Source of the DNA: Apostichopus japonicus | Taxonomy: Eukaryota > Echinodermata > Holothuroidea > Aspidochirotida > Stichopodidae | Assembly (NCBI RefSeq): GCF_037975245.1 | Contig: NC_092564.1 | Coordinates: 16,260,984-16,324,983, forward strand | Direction: 5' to 3' | Length of the DNA: 64,000 nucleotides | In this document: positions 27,601 through 56,916 of the stretch, one piece after another | How positions within the stretch are numbered: position 1 is the first letter of the stretch | Layout: each line of letters opens with the position of its first letter | Translations under genes and position numbers: made by a program | The notes under the pieces: generated by a model | Told to the model about the DNA's origin: nothing | The model's input: only the letters and a program-made list of their open reading frames with translations | Databases searched by the model: none

Positions 27601-29130
27601 CTACCTTAAAGTTAAAAAAGTTGCTATTATGTCGCCCTCACCTGACGAAAAAAAATTGAAATTTGAATACCATATCATTATGTCATTTTGCCGTGCCATT
27701 TTCATATTTCTGGCTAGAAAAAACAGCTTTGGACTCGACAGAATATCGTTTCCAATCTCCGAGAATCTATTGGGACCATCATGACCGAAATTTGAAAAGT
27801 GCCATTTTTCGCTCAAATTTGACAATTTTGTAAGGCTATACCCTTATGATTTTTTCGATTTTCGGACCAAATCATGACTTTTTAAATTTCTCCGAAAATC
27901 ATGCCTAAGCCACATGGGGTCATCTCGACTACCTTAAAGTTAAAAAAGTTGCTATTATGTCGCCCTCACCTGACGAAAAAATATGAAATTTGAATACCAT
28001 ATCATTATGTCATTTTGCCATGCCATTTTCATATTTCTGGCTTGAAAAAACAGCTTTGGACTCTGCAGAATATCGTTTCCAATCTCCGAGAATCTATTGG
28101 GACCATCATGACCGAAATTTGAAAAGTGCCATTTTTCGCTCAAATTTGACGATTTTGTAAGGCTATACCCTTATGATTTTTTCGATTTTCGGCCCAAATC
28201 ATGACTTTTTAAATTTCTCCGAAAATCATGCCTAGGCCATGTGGGGTCATCTCGACTACATTAAAGGTAACAAAGTTGCTACTATGTCGCCCTCACCTGA
28301 CGAAAAAAATTGAAATTTGAATACCATATCATTATGTCATTTTGCCATGCCATTTTCATATTTCTGGCTTGCAAAAACAGCTTTGGACTCTGCAGAATAT
28401 CGTTTCCAATCTCCGAGAATCTATTGGGACCATCCTGAACGAAATTTGAAAAGTGCCATTTTTCGCTCAAATTTGACAATTTTGTAAGGCTATACCCTTA
28501 TGATTTTTTCGATTTTCGGACCAAATCATGACTTTTTAAATTTCTCCGAAAATCATGCCTAGGCCACATGGGGTCATCTCGACTACCTTAAAGTTAAAAA
28601 AGTTGCTATTATGTCGCCCTCACCTGACGAAAAAAAATTGAAATTTGAATACCATATCATTATGTCATTTTGCCGTGCCATTTTCATATTTCTGGCTAGA
28701 AAAAACAGCTTTGGACTCGACAGAATATCGTTATCAATCTCCGAGAATCTATAGGAACCATCCTGACCGAAATTTGAAAAGTGCCATTTTTCGCTCAAAT
28801 TTGACGATTTTGTAAGGCTATACCCTTATGATTTTTTCGATTTTCGGCCCAAATCATGACTTTTTAAATTTCTCCGAAAATCATGCCTAGGCCACATGGG
28901 GTCATCTCGACTACCTTAAAGTTAAAAAAGTTGCTATTATGTCGCCCTCACCTGATGAAAAAATATGAAATTTGAATACCATATCATTATGTCATTTTGC
29001 CATGCCATTTTCATATTTCTGGCTTGCAAAAACAGCTTTGGACTCTGCAGAATATCGTTTCCAATCTCCGAGAATCTATTGGGACCATCCTGAACGAAAT
29101 TTGAAAAGTGCCATTTTTCGCTCAAATTTG
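21360..29130. repeat. Satellite nine-monomer higher-order repeat (2,946 bp)
   Basis: Nine monomer types starting near 21709, 22063, 22390, 22691, 23045, 23372, 23734, 24027 and 24354 recur 2,946 bp on (24655 ... 27300), and the first five recur again from 27601 to about 29,130. A private extra T in GCCATTTTTTCGC occurs near 23,876 and 26,822. A CTGATGAAAA variant occurs near 23,061, 26,007 and 28,952. The copies look nearly identical. After about 29,130 the order breaks. Confidence 0.9.
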
Positions 29131-31149
29131 ACGATTTTGTAAAGCTATACTCTTATGATTTTTTCGATTTTCGGCCCAAATCATGACTTTTTAAATTTCT
29201 CCGAAAATCATGCCTAGGCCACGTGGGGTCATCTCGACTACATTAAAGGTAAAAAAGTTGCTACTATGTCGCCCTCACCTGACGAAAAAAATTGAAATTT
29301 GAATACCATATCATTATGTCATTTTGCCATGCCATTTTCATATTTCTGGCTTGAAAAAACAGCTTTGGACTCTGAAGAATATCGTTTCCAATCTCCGAGA
29401 ATCTATTGGGACCATCATGACCGAAATTTGAAAAGTGCCATTTTTCGCTCAAATTTGACAATTTTGTAAGGCTATACCCTTATGATTTTTTCGATTTTCG
29501 GACCAAATCATGACTTTTTAAATTTCTCCGAAAATCATGCCTAGGCCACATGGGGTCATCTCGACTACCTTAAAGTTAAAAAAGTTGCTATTATGTCGCC
29601 CTCACCTGACGAAAAAATATGAAATTTGAATACCATATCATTATGTCATTCTGCCATGCCATTTTCATATTTCTGGCTTGAAAAAACAGCTTTGGACTCT
29701 GCAGAATATCGTTTCCAATCTCCGAGAATCTATTGGGACCATCATGACCGAAATTTGAAAAGTGCCATTTTTCGCTCAAATTTGACGATTTTGTAAGGCT
29801 ATACCCTTATGATTTTTTCGATTTTCGGCCCAAATCATGACTTTTTAAATTTCTCCGAAAATCATGCCTAGGCCATGTGGGGTCATCTCGACTACATTAA
29901 AGGTAACAAAGTTGCTACTATGTCGCCCTCACCTGACGAAAAAAATTGAAATTTGAATACCATATCATTATGTCATTTTGCCATGCCATTTTCATATTTC
30001 TGGCTTGCAAAAACAGCTTTGGACTCGACAGAATATCGTTTCCAATCTCCGAGAATCTATTGGGACCATCATGACCGAAATTTGAAAAGTGCCATTTTTC
30101 GCTCAAATTTGACAATTTTGTAAGGCTATACCCTTATGATTTTTTCGATTTTCGGACCAAATCATGACTTTTTAAATTTCTCCGAAAATCATGCCTAGGC
30201 CACATGGGGTCATCTCGACTACCTTAAAGTTAAAAAAGTTGCTATTATGTCGCCCTCACCTGACGAAAAAAAATTGAAATTTGAATACCATATCATTATG
30301 TCATTTTGCCGTGCCATTTTCATATTTCTGGCTAGAAAAAACAGCTTTGGACTCGACAGAATATCGTTTCCAATCTCCGAGAATCTATTGGGACCATCAT
30401 GACCGAAATTTGAAAAGTGCCATTTTTCGCTCAAATTTGACAATTTTGTAAGGCTATACCCTTATGATTTTTTCGATTTTCGGACCAAATCATGACTTTT
30501 TAAATTTCTCCGAAAATCATGCCTAAGCCACATGGGGTCATCTCGACTACCTTAAAGTTAAAAAAGTTGCTATTATGTCGCCCTCACCTGACGAAAAAAT
30601 ATGAAATTTGAATACCATATCATTATGTCATTTTGCCATGCCATTTTCATATTTCTGGCTTGAAAAAACAGCTTTGGACTCTGCAGAATATCGTTTCCAA
30701 TCTCCGAGAATCTATTGGGACCATCATGACCGAAATTTGAAAAGTGCCATTTTTCGCTCAAATTTGACGATTTTGTAAGGCTATACCCTTATGATTTTTT
30801 CGATTTTCGGCCCAAATCATGACTTTTTAAATTTCTCCGAAAATCATGCCTAGGCCATGTGGGGTCATCTCGACTACATTAAAGGTAACAAAGTTGCTAC
30901 TATGTCGCCCTCACCTGATGAAAAAATATGAAATTTGAATACCATATCATTATGTCATTTTGCCATGCCATTTTCATATTTCTGGCTTGCAAAAACAGCT
31001 TTGGACTCTGCAGAATATCGTTTCCAATCTCCGAGAATCTATTGGGACCATCCTGACCGAAATTTGAAAAGTGCCATTTTTCGCTCAAATTTGACGATTT
31101 TGTAAGGCTATACCCTTATGATTTTTTCGATTTTCGGCCCAAATCATGA

Positions 31150-31190
31150 GTTCTAAAAAAAAAAAAAAATTCAAATTTGACGATTTTGTC
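31150..31190. repeat. Satellite array edge: A-run and 19-bp satellite fragment
   Basis: The last full register ends at AAATCATGA (to 31149). It is followed by GTTCT, a run of about 15 A (31155-31169) and then 19 bp matching an earlier part of the monomer (TCAAATTTGACGATTTTGT, 31171-31189). The fragment is out of order relative to the broken monomer, so the array ends in a rearranged junction, not a simple fade. Unique DNA follows. Confidence 0.75.
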
Positions 31191-33502
31191 AGTTTGTAGG
31201 TTCTCAAATCTTTTGTTGTCCTGATAAGTTTTTCGGGTAACTATTGTTCATCGAAAGTTGAAAACTGAGTGAAAAAAGAGGGCATTAGAGGGCGCTCGAC
31301 GCATCTTGCCAGAGGTACTTATTTTCTAAAGCAGTCAAATCAAACCTTTGTTATTCATAAACGTTTTCCGGTTTTGTGTTGTATGCTAAGCGATAGCAGT
31401 GTTCAATGTTTTAATCGCATTTTTTTCTTCAAAAATGGAACGGAGGGGATAAAATACTGCCCGATACTGTTGTTTTAGCTGGTTGTTGTATATTAATATA
31501 TTTCAACCGCGCCGCGAAATGAGCTTGGCCATTTCTTTAGCAACTCAGCAATCAATAGAATTTAGACCTTTTAAAAAAAGTGTTACTATACCCACTTCGG
31601 TAAAGAAAATTGGTTATATTGTACCAACACCGTTGGGTAATGACATCTTCGACTGTTGTGGAAATTGAAACGCACTAACTTGACCAACCCACTCCTTCCC
31701 CTTACCACCCTCCTCTCCACATCTTAGCAATGAATCACAGTTTAAATGTAATACGCAGTGCTACACAATAATGAGAGAGAAATAACCCAACGAGAAAAGG
31801 CACGCTAGGAGAAATGTTGGTATTGTATAGCCAACAAAAGTGTTCATATTATGGAGGGTAAGCTTCTCCGTAGAAAAATGGAGCCAACTTTGCATCAAAA
31901 TTTCTCATTGCTAAGGCCAAGCAGTCATAAAATATTGCTAAGAATTCTGAATATAGTTCAGAGTTACATGAATATTTGCAAAATAATCTGTTGTGATCGA
32001 TTATAAGAGAGTTATGCAATATCAAACTTTAGGTATATATCTTACGTTAGGTCATTTAACTCTCCGTACGCTATATGGTAACACTAGGTTCACACATTGC
32101 GGAAAAGGGACGGAAAAATGTTCTTGCGCACCCGGTTGTGCAGGTACTGGTTATTACGGGAGCTGTTACAGACCATTCATTCGAAAGCAAATTAATATGT
32201 TGAGGTGAATCGCTGTAGGTATGAATAAATGTGTATAATGAATGGTAATTTTGAAATAATTGTCGCTGCGAAACTGGAATAAAGAAAGAACAGGGGAGGG
32301 AGGGGGTGCAGGTGGGTGATGAGATGGGGTGGAGGACAGAGGTGGGACTCATTATTGTTTGGTCCTAGGATGAGTAAATAATGTTTCAATTTACGTACTA
32401 AGAAAATAATTTGGGTAGCCCAAGGAAGCGGGATGTCCCAAACCCACTTATAATTTTTCCAAAATGGTGTGCCTGTAACACGGGTGGGCTCTAGGTTTTA
32501 AATAAGGAGTGTGGCCCTGATGTCCTTCAAGGTGATACCATGTAGGCAAGGGGGAGGGGCGGGGGGGGGGGGGTCTACAGGTCCTGCTCAGATGTCAATT
32601 GGTACATTCTGCGGCATATTTAAACTAATCATTAGGTCTATGATAAGGCCTTCAAGCTAGGTTATGCAAAAAACTAATTTTACTTTCTGGGGTGGAGTTG
32701 AATAGGAGAATGAGTGTATACTCCACAGCTGCACCTCCACCTCCCCCCTCCACCCTGGATCCACACATGTGTGGGTTGATGAATATAATCACAGATATCA
32801 AAACACTCTTCACTCTCTCCATTTGCTCATGCCCTCATCCCACCCCGCCCCCCCCCCCCCTCCATCCTTCCTTTTCTCTCTTTGACAAATAAATCTTGGG
32901 TATGCCAATGCTAACACTTTTAGACACACTAACAGATATAAGGACATAAAACAGAATAAAATGACACTTGTAACTAATTATTTGCCATTGGTCTTGTTGG
33001 ACGGTATTGAAAAAACACAAGTACAAAGTTTGCATAACAGATGCACCATTTTAGTTCTAATGGACTAAAATATTTCAAAGTGGTCAAGTAATATTAATAA
33101 TGAGCTATGGTGATGGAAGATATGATGGTACAAAAGATAATTTGTATTTCAAACTTATTCATTTAGCTTTTAAAAGTTTGAGAATGTGATATAATGGAAT
33201 CTGAAAATATGCCTTGTGTAGCTTCTGGTGTAAATATATTTGACCAAATAAGAAAGAACTGGACATTGCAAATTGGAAACAGACTGAAATTAAAGACAAA
33301 TTTTAACAAAGGGAGTTCCTTAAAAGCACTTTACACCTTTGCAGCATAGCTTCGTAAATATGGTTCCTATTAATATCATGTGACATAAATTGATTCGTTA
33401 ATTGATTACCCGATGCATTGATTAATTGATATCTCTCTTAAATGTGGAGTTTCTTGTTTGAAAAATTTTGGCAAATATGGTAGATTATAAAGTAATGTAA
33501 AG

Positions 33503-33546
<44 letters not shown>

Positions 33547-34535
33547 TTTCATGATTGTCTACTGCAGTTAAATTTATAATCTCCAGCCGGTTTACAGTAA
33601 CTTTACCAATAGTTTTCTTATTACAGAATGGCTGGGAAAAATTTAATTGAAGGGTGATCTGTATTGGTTTATTATTTATTCAAGGTCATTAGTTTTTCCC
33701 CAAAGTTTAGCAGGTTCAAAGATCTTAAAACTCTTATCACGTAACATTTCTAAGTTTTGTCGACTGACGATAATTAAAGGTAGGTTGTAAAAATGCTTGA
33801 TTAAATTTGAACTTGGATGACTATTCTGTTGTTGATGTTGTAATTATTAGACTATTTGGGTACAATTAATCGCTCATCTTATTTTTTAATTATCTTTCTA
33901 TGAATTTAAACTATTTTCTTTGTCTTGATCTTTTTTGTTTTTCATCATGGTCACTAACCTTGTAAACAGTTACTCTGTTTGGCAGTGTCCTTATGTTAAT
34001 TATATTAATTAATTAATTATGTTAAATTTCACCTGTACTTTGAATTATGTTTTCCTCCATACAATAATATGAGAAATAAATTTTTAATGAAATTGAATTT
34101 AACATTTAAAATGTTTATTTCTTTTCTTTTGACAAAAAAAGAAAGAAAAGAAATTGTCACCCTGTTTTCCAAAAGACCCTGCATTATGGAAGTCATATTA
34201 TTTGAAGCTCATCTTGTTAATACACCAAAGCTTCTAACTATTAGAGACCTCATGCCAACTCATAACCCTTGCACCAAGTAATACTAACACCTAACTTGAT
34301 AAAAACTTTTGCCTCTTGCTTACTGTTTTTTTCTACGATTTAATTTAGTTCTACTTCACCAAGAATAAGTTTCCAATTTTCTGTAAGCTTCAAGGAGTAT
34401 TAATAAACTATATTGTCATAAACTTGAAAGGCATCCAATGTACTTGAAAGATTTGATATATCTTACAGAAAATTATTCTTTCCAGACTAAGAATCAGGAA
34501 TCAACTTTAATGACCTTAAAAGTTAAAAATAATAA
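31191..34535. other. Intergenic DNA with no recognised gene
   Basis: I see no convincing exon, RNA gene or transposon coding sequence here on either strand. It holds simple tracts: G13 at 32561-32573, C13 at 32848-32860 and a (TA)n stretch at about 33506-33543. Short open frames in this stretch are low-complexity or show no family motif. It separates the satellite edge from the 3' end of the minus-strand gene. Confidence 0.6.
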
Positions 34536-34539
34536 AAAC

Positions 34540-35180
34540 AATTAAATAGTAACCTTGCAGTATAAAAGATTGTTAGATTGGAAGGTATAGTATATGAAAC
34601 TAATTTTTATAAGTAATACTGTAGTATAAAAGATTGTTAGTTTGGAAGGCATATTACATGAAACTAATTTTTATAAGTAATACTGCAGTATAAAAGATTG
34701 TTAGTTTGGAAGGCATATTACATGAAACTAATTTGATAGTAATACTGTAGTATAAAAGATTATTAGTTTGGAAGGCATATTACATGAAACTAAATGTATA
34801 GTAATACTGAAGTATAAAAGATTGTTAGTTTGGAAGGCATATAACATGAAACTAATGTTATAGTAACCCTGCAGTATAAAAGATTTTTAGTTTGGAAGGC
34901 ATATTACATGAAACTAATTTTATAGTAATACTGTAGTATAAAAGATTGTTAGTTTGGAAGGCATATTACATGAGACTGATTTTATAGTAATACTGAAGTA
35001 TAAAAGATTGTTAGTTTGGAAGGCATATAACATGAAACTAATGTTATAGTAACCCTGCAGTATAAAAGATTTTTAGTTTGGAAGGCATATTACATGAAAC
35101 TAATTTTATAGTAATTCTGTAGTATATAAGATTGTTAGTTTGGAAGGCATATTACATGAGACTGATTTTTAAGTAACACT
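34540..35180. repeat. 62-64 bp tandem repeat, about ten copies
   Basis: A unit containing TATAAAAGATTGTTAG and GGAAGGCATATTACATG recurs with the TATAAAAG word at 34561, 34625, 34689, 34751, 34813, 34875, 34937, 34999, 35061 and (as TATATAAG) 35123. Spacing is 64 bp in the first two steps and 62 bp after. From 34813 a three-unit pattern (186 bp) repeats, marked by CATATAACATG followed by AACCCTGCAG. It lies just downstream of the minus-strand gene. Confidence 0.93.
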
Positions 35181-35460
35181 AAAGCTTGAATCCACACAAC
35201 AACTTCTTAAACTAGAAACCATTGGCCTAGTTGACAATTGCTTATGGCTTGCCTTTGTTTTTTGTTTTTCTTCCAGCTCTAAAATGGATAATTCTCCAAA
35301 TCACTTTTAGCATGCAGAAGTATCGGCGAATCTCTCCATACCCCTGCCTCCTGCAGTGTTATACTTTATACTGTACAAAATGGAAATATAAGCACACTTT
35401 CCTATCACACACTTGGTTCAATAGAGGCACTTGATGGAATGAAGCGGTCATAGCTATATA

Positions 35461-35526
35461 AGATAATAAATAAATAAATAAATAACTAAATAAATAAATA
35501 CATACATAAATAAATAAATAAATAAA
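35461..35526. repeat. AATA-type microsatellite
   Basis: About 65 bp of AATA/AAATA repeats with a few interruptions (ACTAA, ATACATACATAA). It lies within or just past the likely 3' UTR of the minus-strand gene. Confidence 0.85.
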
Positions 35527-35955
35527 AAACTATGCTAATATTGTTTTATAAGATTAATAATTATTTACAATATTCATGGAATGTTTTTTGAACTACAAGC
35601 ATATGAAATGTTTCCCCAATATCCCAGCCTATGTTACACATATATATATGCATATGTCTATGCAAAATGTAAGAACCATTTCAAATACATACCAAGATAA
35701 TTTCAAAATACTCCTTCTATAAAGATACCGTCACAAATCACAATTGATGTATTACAAAAGTAAACAAGCACCAAACAAAGACACATACAACAAGATTCAC
35801 CTTTAGGCAAGACAGATTTTTCATAAAAACATAACTTAGCAAGTGTTTTGTTCAAGCAAGTAAGTGACAAACAAAAACATACAGATACAAGACACACAAC
35901 TGTGTTGTAATTTTTTTTTTTTACAATTCCAGCTTGAAGATAAACCCTCACATCT

Positions 35956-54306
<18,351 letters not shown>

Positions 54307-54848
54307 CTGTGGAGAATGGCCAAATTGAAGAAGAAACTGAGAGATAAGCATACCTACTTTATCAAGACAGTGTTCACCCAACTTATATTTAAGCTTAGCA
54401 CTTGATGAGTTTCACAAAGTACAGTAGTGAATTGCATACTTTCAAGCGCTTACTGCTTAAAACTGCAACAAATCATGAAGAAGAATAAATATATAACCTT
54501 AACACAAAAATACCACTTGCTTATTGTTTGACATTTAGAAATACTGTCAATTTACAGTGCTGCTACATAATGTGATGAGCAAACCAAGGAACTTTCTTAA
54601 GTCTTCTCCACATTGTGATCAATAAAATATATATATTCAACCCTACCCCCCCCCCCCACTGCCCTCTTCACAAAAATTGTAAATTAGTCCTTCATCCTTC
54701 ATGCAAAAGCATTAATGTTACTAGTCCGGATTGCATGACTGTAAGGTAGAAAAGCATTAGTCAGTAAAATCTTCAGGTCCATAGAAGTATTTATACTTTT
54801 TTTGGCAAGAAAGGACTTAATTTGATATTACAAGACTACATAAAAGAT

Positions 54849-55404
54849 GGGATATTGGGGTATGACTAATTACCATACCGGACCCAATCGGACCATACCA
54901 GGACATATCGTACCATACCTGCCATATTGGACCATACCGGACCCAACCGGAGGCAAAATAAATGACCATCAGACACCACCAGAGTCATTTTTATTATATT
55001 TTATCATTAAAATGCTGGTTATGTGTCAACATTTATCTCAAAATCGGAATTTGGGATGATCAAAGTGACTTCCATCACTGACGAAATGTAAGGCTGATCT
55101 CACTAATTAGCGGTGTATACTTTGATTAAAGTGAATCCATCACTGATGATTCACTGCCGAATCTCACTAATGTAGGTAATGCCTATACCTCAAAGTTCAT
55201 AAACAAGTGAATTATTTCATCCCAAATAGACTTCATTGTTTTCGGGATTCATTTAAGGATAAAAAATAAGCATTTGATAGTCCGGTGGTGTCTGATGGTC
55301 ATTTATTTGCCTCCAGTTGGGTCCGGTATGGTCCGATACGGTCCAGTATGGTACGATATGGTCCGAATGGGTCCGGTATGGTAATTAGTCATACCGGGAT
55401 ATTG
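54849..55404. mobile_element. Foldback MITE with long terminal inverted repeats and 9-bp target duplication (Mutator-like)
   Basis: Left arm 54859-54980 and right arm 55284-55395 are inverted copies of about 112-122 bp, beginning GGTATGACTAATTACCATAC and ending next to ACACCACC. The arms contain many short GGACCATAC-type words. The flanks carry the same 9 bp, GGGATATTG, at 54849-54857 and 55396-55404, with one extra G on the left. Long inverted repeats plus 9-bp duplications are typical of Mutator-like elements. The 300-bp interior has no transposase and includes an internal near-duplicate about 66 bp apart (GATCAAAGTGA at 55058, GATTAAAGTGA at 55124). It is a non-autonomous element. Confidence 0.85.
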
Positions 55405-56075
55405 TAGCCTATTGTGACCATCAACTCACTGTCATATTTTTCACTTAATCCAGCAACATTTAGTAAAACTGTTTAATGAACATCAAAAAATTGTGTCCAA
55501 ATTGTTTACTAACAAGTAACATACTATAGGCTGGATTATAACTATGAGGATAAAGTCATGATGAAAATCTGAGGATATGTCAAACTTTTAGTCAACCTCA
55601 GAAAAATTTAAGTAGAAAAGGACCTAGAGTAAAATTTAATTGAAGCCGAACATTAGGCTGTAGGCTCAATAGCCTAGTTGTTGCTGAACTTGTCGATATG
55701 ACACGTGCCATGCGTTTAGCAAAATAGGCTAGGCCTCACTTAACTAGGCTGGGCCTCAGTGGGGGATAGGATTAAGGGATATATTATACCTCAGTTATTT
55801 TAGGTAGACCTCGGCTATTATTATATATAGGCCATCCTAAGACAAGTTTAAATGATGGCCAAACATTTTTGTTTAACAATTAACCTGACGTTAGGCCCAA
55901 AGTAAGCTTCGGCTAAGACTTATTTTTTTTTACCGAAAGGGCCAACATTTAATATAGCAGCCAAGGTTCAGCTTAACTCTACGTCAGGTCATCTCGCTTA
56001 ATTATAACTTAGGCTATCTAAAGTAGGATATTGATTGATGTACTCCTAGCCTATTTCTGTATAAAAATTTATTAA

Positions 56076-56087
56076 ACTTACCTCAGG
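56076..56087 (-). other. Candidate splice donor of a 5' noncoding exon (box-repeat gene)
   Basis: The minus strand reads CCTGAG|GTAAGT, a near-perfect donor, with exon sequence running upward from 56082. It lies 1.8 kb upstream of the first coding exon's acceptor and toward the G6PC start, so it may be the first exon of the minus-strand gene. The transcription start is unknown. Confidence 0.4.
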
Positions 56088-56366
56088 ATAAATTACTCAA
56101 GTTTTCTTCTTTATGTCCGCATCTGTTATAATATTATAACACTTGTACGTGTGATATAAGTCTAACTCATGTTATTTACGTGTATTGATTACTTTCCTCA
56201 TCTGAGCAGTGTATACAACAAGGCAAGTACTAAGGGTCCCGTAAACTAACTTGGTTACTATAGGAACATCAAGTGGTCATTACTCTCCAAAGAGCTCTCA
56301 CTCTCACACATAGTACACACACTGTATGTATAAGATAACATTGTTTGCGATAGCGTGTATGTATAA

Positions 56367-56380
56367 ACTTTACCTGCTGA
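56367..56380 (-). other. Alternative candidate donor of a 5' noncoding exon
   Basis: The minus strand reads TTTCAGCAG|GTAAAG at 56374. It competes with the donor at 56082 as the 5' exon of the minus-strand gene. The two could also be alternative first exons. Confidence 0.3.
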
Positions 56381-56686
56381 AAGGCTACCGTTGATTACAT
56401 CAATAGAGCTTGATATTTCTTTTAAAAATTTCTTTCCATCTATTTTAGCGAATGTATCGAAATAATTTATAACAAGATTTTAGAAATTTAATATGGGAAA
56501 TTTAGTCGATCATCTACTATTTTCATGGAGTGTATTCATGTTAAATAAGTTTCAAGATGTGATGTTTATACAAACTACGATTACACAACAACATGTGTTT
56601 GGGCGGACCGCCAGATCAAATTGATAGTAGGTACGGTACTAAGCCAGTGCGGTGTGGTTTTGACAATTCTTCTCACAAGTTCCAAG
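56381..56686. promoter_or_regulatory. Probable shared head-to-head promoter region
   Basis: About 300 bp between the G6PC-family start codon (plus strand) and the most upstream candidate 5' exon of the minus-strand gene. No TATA box in a convincing position was recognised. The call is based on divergent gene layout only. Confidence 0.35.
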
Positions 56687-56916
56687 ATGGCAGGGAGAAT
56701 GGATTCGTTACATTTCCACGAAATTAAGGCTGTAGAATTTCTACAGTATCATGGAATGGAATTCAAAGAGACACTCCAGTTTATATCGCATCTTGGTGGC
56801 CCAAATAATTCCTTCTTGATTTACTTTCCAATTGCATATATTCTTAACCATGCTGTGGGTTTGAAGATACTCTGGGCCGCTGTCTTCTCCGAGTGGTTCA
56901 ATGCATCTTTGAAATG
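56687..56916 (+). CDS. G6PC: G6PC-family exon 1 (residues 1-77)
   Basis: Start codon ATG in CCAAGATGG; donor ATG|GTAAAT inside the Trp77 codon. It encodes the lumenal N-terminus, the first membrane helix (F-L-I-Y-F-P-I-A-Y-I-L), the second (G-L-K-I-L-W-A-A-V-F) and Lys76, the first residue of the phosphatase signature. Confidence 0.9.

Larger units (their letters stand above)
1..31149. repeat. Satellite DNA array, ~327-bp monomer, about 95 copies
   Basis: One monomer of about 327 bp (range about 321-329) is repeated head to tail with no foreign insertion from base 1 to about 31,149; the array continues beyond the left edge. Taking the first monomer as 1-327, the next begins at 328 with the same TGCCATTTTTCGCTC start. 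Copies differ by a few substitutions and by the length of an A-run near monomer position 175. Each monomer holds a 10-bp palindrome (TCAAATTTGA, 14-23), a 9-bp inverted repeat (58-66 with 93-101), an 8-bp palindrome GCCTAGGC (104-111) and an overlapping CCANNTGG box (111-118). The length is close to two nucleosome repeats. Chromosomal location (centromeric, pericentromeric or subtelomeric) cannot be decided from this window. Confidence 0.98.

Noticed and set aside
156-31088. Dozens of 60-90 codon frames in the satellite, both strands
   Set aside because: They repeat with the monomer, change C-terminus with an A-run length and have no splice or promoter context. They are repeat artefacts.
1-31149. 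CRISPR-like repeat-spacer array
   Set aside because: The repeats are head-to-tail 327-bp monomers with no unique spacers, in an animal genome.
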